From Flavobacteriales bacterium (GTDB lineage Bacteria; Bacteroidota; Bacteroidia; Flavobacteriales; UBA7312), in contig PKDP01000085.1 of NCBI GenBank assembly GCA_002862585.1, forward strand, positions 1-5,632: DNA of 5,632 nt. The letters are read 5' to 3'. The notes below the pieces were generated by a model that saw only the letters and a program-made list of their open reading frames with translations, searched no databases and was not told the DNA's origin. Positions 4,090-5,632 of this stretch are shown here, piece by piece (the stretch's first letter is position 1; each line of letters opens with the position of its first letter). A program made the translations under genes and the position numbers.

Positions 4090-4692
4090 TTAAATTATGG
4101 AAACTAATGAGGCATTAACGTCATTAATGCTTAGAACTAAAGAAGTAATTAGAATTTTCATACCTATTGCGATAAGAATAATTCCGAAAACTCTTTCCAT
4201 AATTGTAATTCCTATTACACCAACTTTACGCTGAATCCAGTCTGCAGATTTTAAGAATACGTAAATTACTATTGCATTTAGGACTATTCCTATAATAATT
4301 ACTAAATCTGAAAGATCCTGTGTTAAAGACATGATAGTTGATAAGGTTCCTGGCCCTGCTATAATTGGAAATGCTATTGGAAATATAGTTGCTGGCATAG
4401 GTTCCGTCTCTCCGTTTGATTCGATTCCTAAAACCATCCTTACTCCAAAATAAAGAAGAAGCATTGCACCTGCTAGTGCAAAGTGAAATGTTTCAATACC
4501 TAATAACATGAAGAGGGTTTTACCTACAAATAAGAAAGATATCATGATGCACATTGCAATCAACGTAGCCTTTGCCGATTCTATTTCACCATTTTCTTTT
4601 CTAAGTTTGATGATTAGTGGTACATTACCTGGCATATCTATAACCGCAAATAGGGTTAAGAAAACCGTAAGAACATTTAAGATTAGTTCCAT
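4090..4692 (-). CDS. marC: MarC-family integral membrane protein
   Basis: The 200-residue protein has about six hydrophobic helices (roughly 4-20, 43-64, 69-90, 102-121, 129-148, 159-187) and the MarC signature near the start of the fourth, FPIAFPIIAGPGT (104-116), along with a first-helix motif ending IDMPGNVPLI and a late ERVFGIILIAIGMKIL. Length and layout match whole MarC-family proteins of about 200 residues. The family (named from the multiple antibiotic resistance locus, though E. coli MarC is not itself shown to confer resistance) has no settled transport function; it sits in the inner membrane. The ATG at 4690-4692 follows directly on the large structured RNA (its last hairpin ends about 20 bases upstream), with an AT-rich leader and no Shine-Dalgarno. 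It is a cell-type gene in a region that otherwise looks phage-like, so it may have been acquired from a host. Confidence 0.9.
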   Translation of the reverse strand: MELILNVLTVFLTLFAVIDMPGNVPLIIKLRKENGEIESAKATLIAMCIMISFLFVGKTLFMLLGIETFHFALAGAMLLLYFGVRMVLGIESNGETEPMPATIFPIAFPIIAGPGTLSTIMSLTQDLSDLVIIIGIVLNAIVIYVFLKSADWIQRKVGVIGITIMERVFGIILIAIGMKILITSLVLSINDVNASLVSII

Positions 4693-4711
4693 CTTTTAAT
4701 AATATTTAAAT

Positions 4712-5341
4712 AGTTCGGTTTCTTCTTCTACCGTCCCACTGTACTTTCTTGGTTTGACCAAGCATTCTAAACCTAGAAACTCTATTATTCAGACTCGCTC
4801 TTTCGTGGTTTATCTGTGTGTTTCCATTGTTTGACTGTTCACTGTTCATGACTTAAACTGTTTTTATCATTACTTACCCCCTAAGAACCTAGCTTTCACT
4901 AGGTCCAGGGTTATAACATAGAAGGATCGTGTACTAAGGTATACTAGCCTTAGAAGATCGTCTTATTGTATGATATACTGCATACCAACTAATTCTACTA
5001 TTATTTCGAATTCTACTCAAGATGGTTAATCTCGTTATAGCGCCACAATGGCTTTAGTTGTACTTTATCCCCTATAAGATAGGATTATTCAGTCAGTTTA
5101 CGGCAAGGATTCCTTTCGGCTGCTTGCAATGCTCTCGGAAAAATCAGTTTAGATTTATCTTTTCCGATCTACCACTATCTACTCTGTCGAGTCTCAATTA
5201 CTCACTTCTGCAATTGAGCCGAAACTTGTTCGGTGTCTTAGTGTGCCTTAATCCCTCTTTCCATTAGGATTTTTTCGGCCATACACTCACATTCTAGATG
5301 ATCAATCTGGTAATGTGCCTTCTACAATATGTTAAAGAACT
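4712..5341 (-). ncRNA. Large ornate structured RNA, about 630 nt (class not identified)
   Basis: No plausible gene lies between 4693 and 5365, yet the stretch is packed with local inverted repeats: 5288-5293/5312-5317, 5240-5254/5267-5287 (three stem segments), 5219-5223/5229-5233, 5193-5199/5212-5218, 5181-5184/5189-5192, 5135-5142/5160-5167 (8 bp), 5103-5107/5123-5127, 5071-5075/5079-5083, 5042-5045/5049-5052, 4968-4972/4981-4985, 4934-4939/4948-4953, 4887-4893/4898-4904, 4765-4769/4774-4778, 4748-4753/4757-4762, 4716-4719/4730-4733. The minus strand is the RNA strand: it gives GAAA tetraloops in CCGAAAGG and AGTGAAAGCT, and in the second the loop-closing pair is G-U there but C-A on the plus strand. 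AGTTC (5337-5341) and GAACT (4712-4716) can close the whole as a terminal stem. Size, tRNA-rich setting and phage-like context recall the GOLLD and ROOL classes; membership is unproven. It could instead be a very long marC leader. Ends are approximate. Confidence 0.68.
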
Positions 5342-5349
5342 TTATTCTT

Positions 5350-5365
5350 GGTTATCTATATAACC
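5350..5365 (-). promoter_or_regulatory. Palindrome and TATATAGATA element before the large RNA
   Basis: GGTTAT and ATAACC form a 6-bp inverted repeat around a 4-base loop, touching the stop codon of the H1-like gene. The minus strand reads TTATATAGATAACC, a loose match to the TATAGTAA-type boxes, and the structured RNA begins about 10 bases further. It could be the promoter or operator of the large RNA, or simply the hairpin at the end of the H1-like mRNA. No T-run follows, so it is not a typical terminator. Confidence 0.3.
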
Positions 5366-5548
5366 TTAAACTCTTGCTTTATTTGCTTCAGAAACTGAAA
5401 CTCTTACGTCTTGTGCTAAAGCTTTAATAGTTTGCATTCCTTTTCTTACTCTTGTTCCCGCTGCTTTGTTTCCTTTTTCGTTAAACTTTGTAGCGTCGTC
5501 CTGAATAGAATCCAGGGTTTCTTGGATTTGTGATAATAAATCTGTCAT
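5366..5548 (-). CDS. Histone H1-like (Hc1-type) DNA-binding protein
   Basis: The 60-residue product matches the short histone H1-like family of Bacteroidetes, which relates to chlamydial Hc1. The key signature is GNKAAGTRVRKGM (26-38), where host versions read GNKAAGTRARK, preceded by a helix DLLSQIQETLDSIQDDATKF and followed by a helix IKALAQDVRVSVSEANKARV; total length and two-helix layout are normal for the family. Host versions have a more basic C-terminus (for example a lysine-rich LLKEFRK-like segment); here it is less charged, so DNA binding may be weaker or altered. Expected role: nucleoid-associated protein that compacts DNA. The ATG at 5546-5548 is 24 bases downstream of an exact TATAAATA box and has the leader AATTAACAAAGAA. 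In a phage it might act on host chromatin or on packaged DNA. Confidence 0.82.
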   Translation of the reverse strand: MTDLLSQIQETLDSIQDDATKFNEKGNKAAGTRVRKGMQTIKALAQDVRVSVSEANKARV

Positions 5549-5572
5549 TTCTTTGTTAATTTTTAAATTCTA

Positions 5573-5580
5573 TATTTATA
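5573..5580 (-). promoter_or_regulatory. TATAAATA box (T4 late-promoter-like) of the H1-like gene
   Basis: The minus strand reads TAGTATAAATATAGAATTT, with the ten-mer GTATAAATAT at 5572-5581. It leaves 24 bases to the ATG at 5548, so a T4-style start 6 to 7 bases after the box would give a leader of about 17 bases. Twelve bases (TAGTATAAATAT) and the following AG are identical to the box ahead of tRNA-Ala. Confidence 0.6.
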
Positions 5581-5632
5581 CTAAGGTTGTTAAATAAGTT
5601 TCAACTTTTATTAAACTTTTTTTCAATTTTTT

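Noticed and set aside
5058..5267. Plus-strand frame of 69 codons
   Set aside because: It lies inside the structured RNA on the opposite strand, has no promoter or leader and no recognisable protein features.
4712..5341. Group I or II intron, tmRNA or RNase P RNA as the identity of the large RNA
   Set aside because: No group II domain V (AGC triad absent beside the GAAA hairpin), no recognisable group I core, no tRNA-like ends for tmRNA and no conserved RNase P core segments were seen, although only by eye.
1..5632. CRISPR array, insertion sequence or integrase attachment site
   Set aside because: No regular spaced repeats, transposase frames or duplicated tRNA 3' ends were found in the window.

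Overview
The window most likely comes from a large tailed phage (T4-related myovirus type) or similar element that infects a marine or aquatic Bacteroidetes/Flavobacteriia host. This is inference. The DNA is AT-rich, and every gene I can support lies on the minus strand, tightly packed. Gene starts have A/T-rich leaders without Shine-Dalgarno sequences, as is usual in Bacteroidetes. Two secreted proteins share an identical ANA|QN signal-peptidase site and one gene encodes a small SCG-type lipoprotein, both common in Bacteroidetes. Phage-like signs are four tRNA genes, three exact copies of the ten-mer GTATAAATAT (containing the T4 late-promoter box TATAAATA), a protein beginning MKHVKLFEEF, small overlapping genes and a very large structured RNA. 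A Bacteroidetes chromosomal island is the main alternative.

Layout in the direction of transcription (right to left): a 60-residue histone H1-like (Hc1-type) protein behind a TATAAATA box; about 670 bases without a gene that fold into at least a dozen hairpins, best read as one ornate RNA of about 630 nt on the minus strand; a MarC-family membrane protein starting about 20 bases after that RNA; a 151-residue coiled-coil protein with an LFEEF N-terminus, then a terminator; a 62-residue lipoprotein, then a terminator; a 182-residue protein with an N-terminal DksA/TraR-type zinc finger; an unlisted 57-residue gene overlapping by 8 bases the start of a 272-residue GT8-like glycosyltransferase; a TATAAATA box leading tRNA-Ala(UGC), a hairpin, tRNA-Gly(ACC), a 77-base three-part hairpin, tRNA-Gln(UUG) and a strong terminator; a possible 29-codon ORF; a small outer-membrane beta-barrel with its own terminator; a third TATAAATA box leading tRNA-Glu(UUC); and, 11 bases later, a secreted protein that runs off the left edge.

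Together this looks like an accessory region: translation support (tRNAs), envelope modification (beta-barrel, secreted protein, lipoprotein, MarC, glycosyltransferase), DNA packaging or nucleoid protein (H1-like) and a giant RNA. The strongest candidate for something undescribed is the 4712-5341 RNA, whose setting (near tRNAs, phage-like, over 600 nt) recalls the GOLLD and ROOL classes but which I cannot assign by eye. The Gly tRNA with an A34 anticodon and the structured spacer between two tRNAs also deserve a look.
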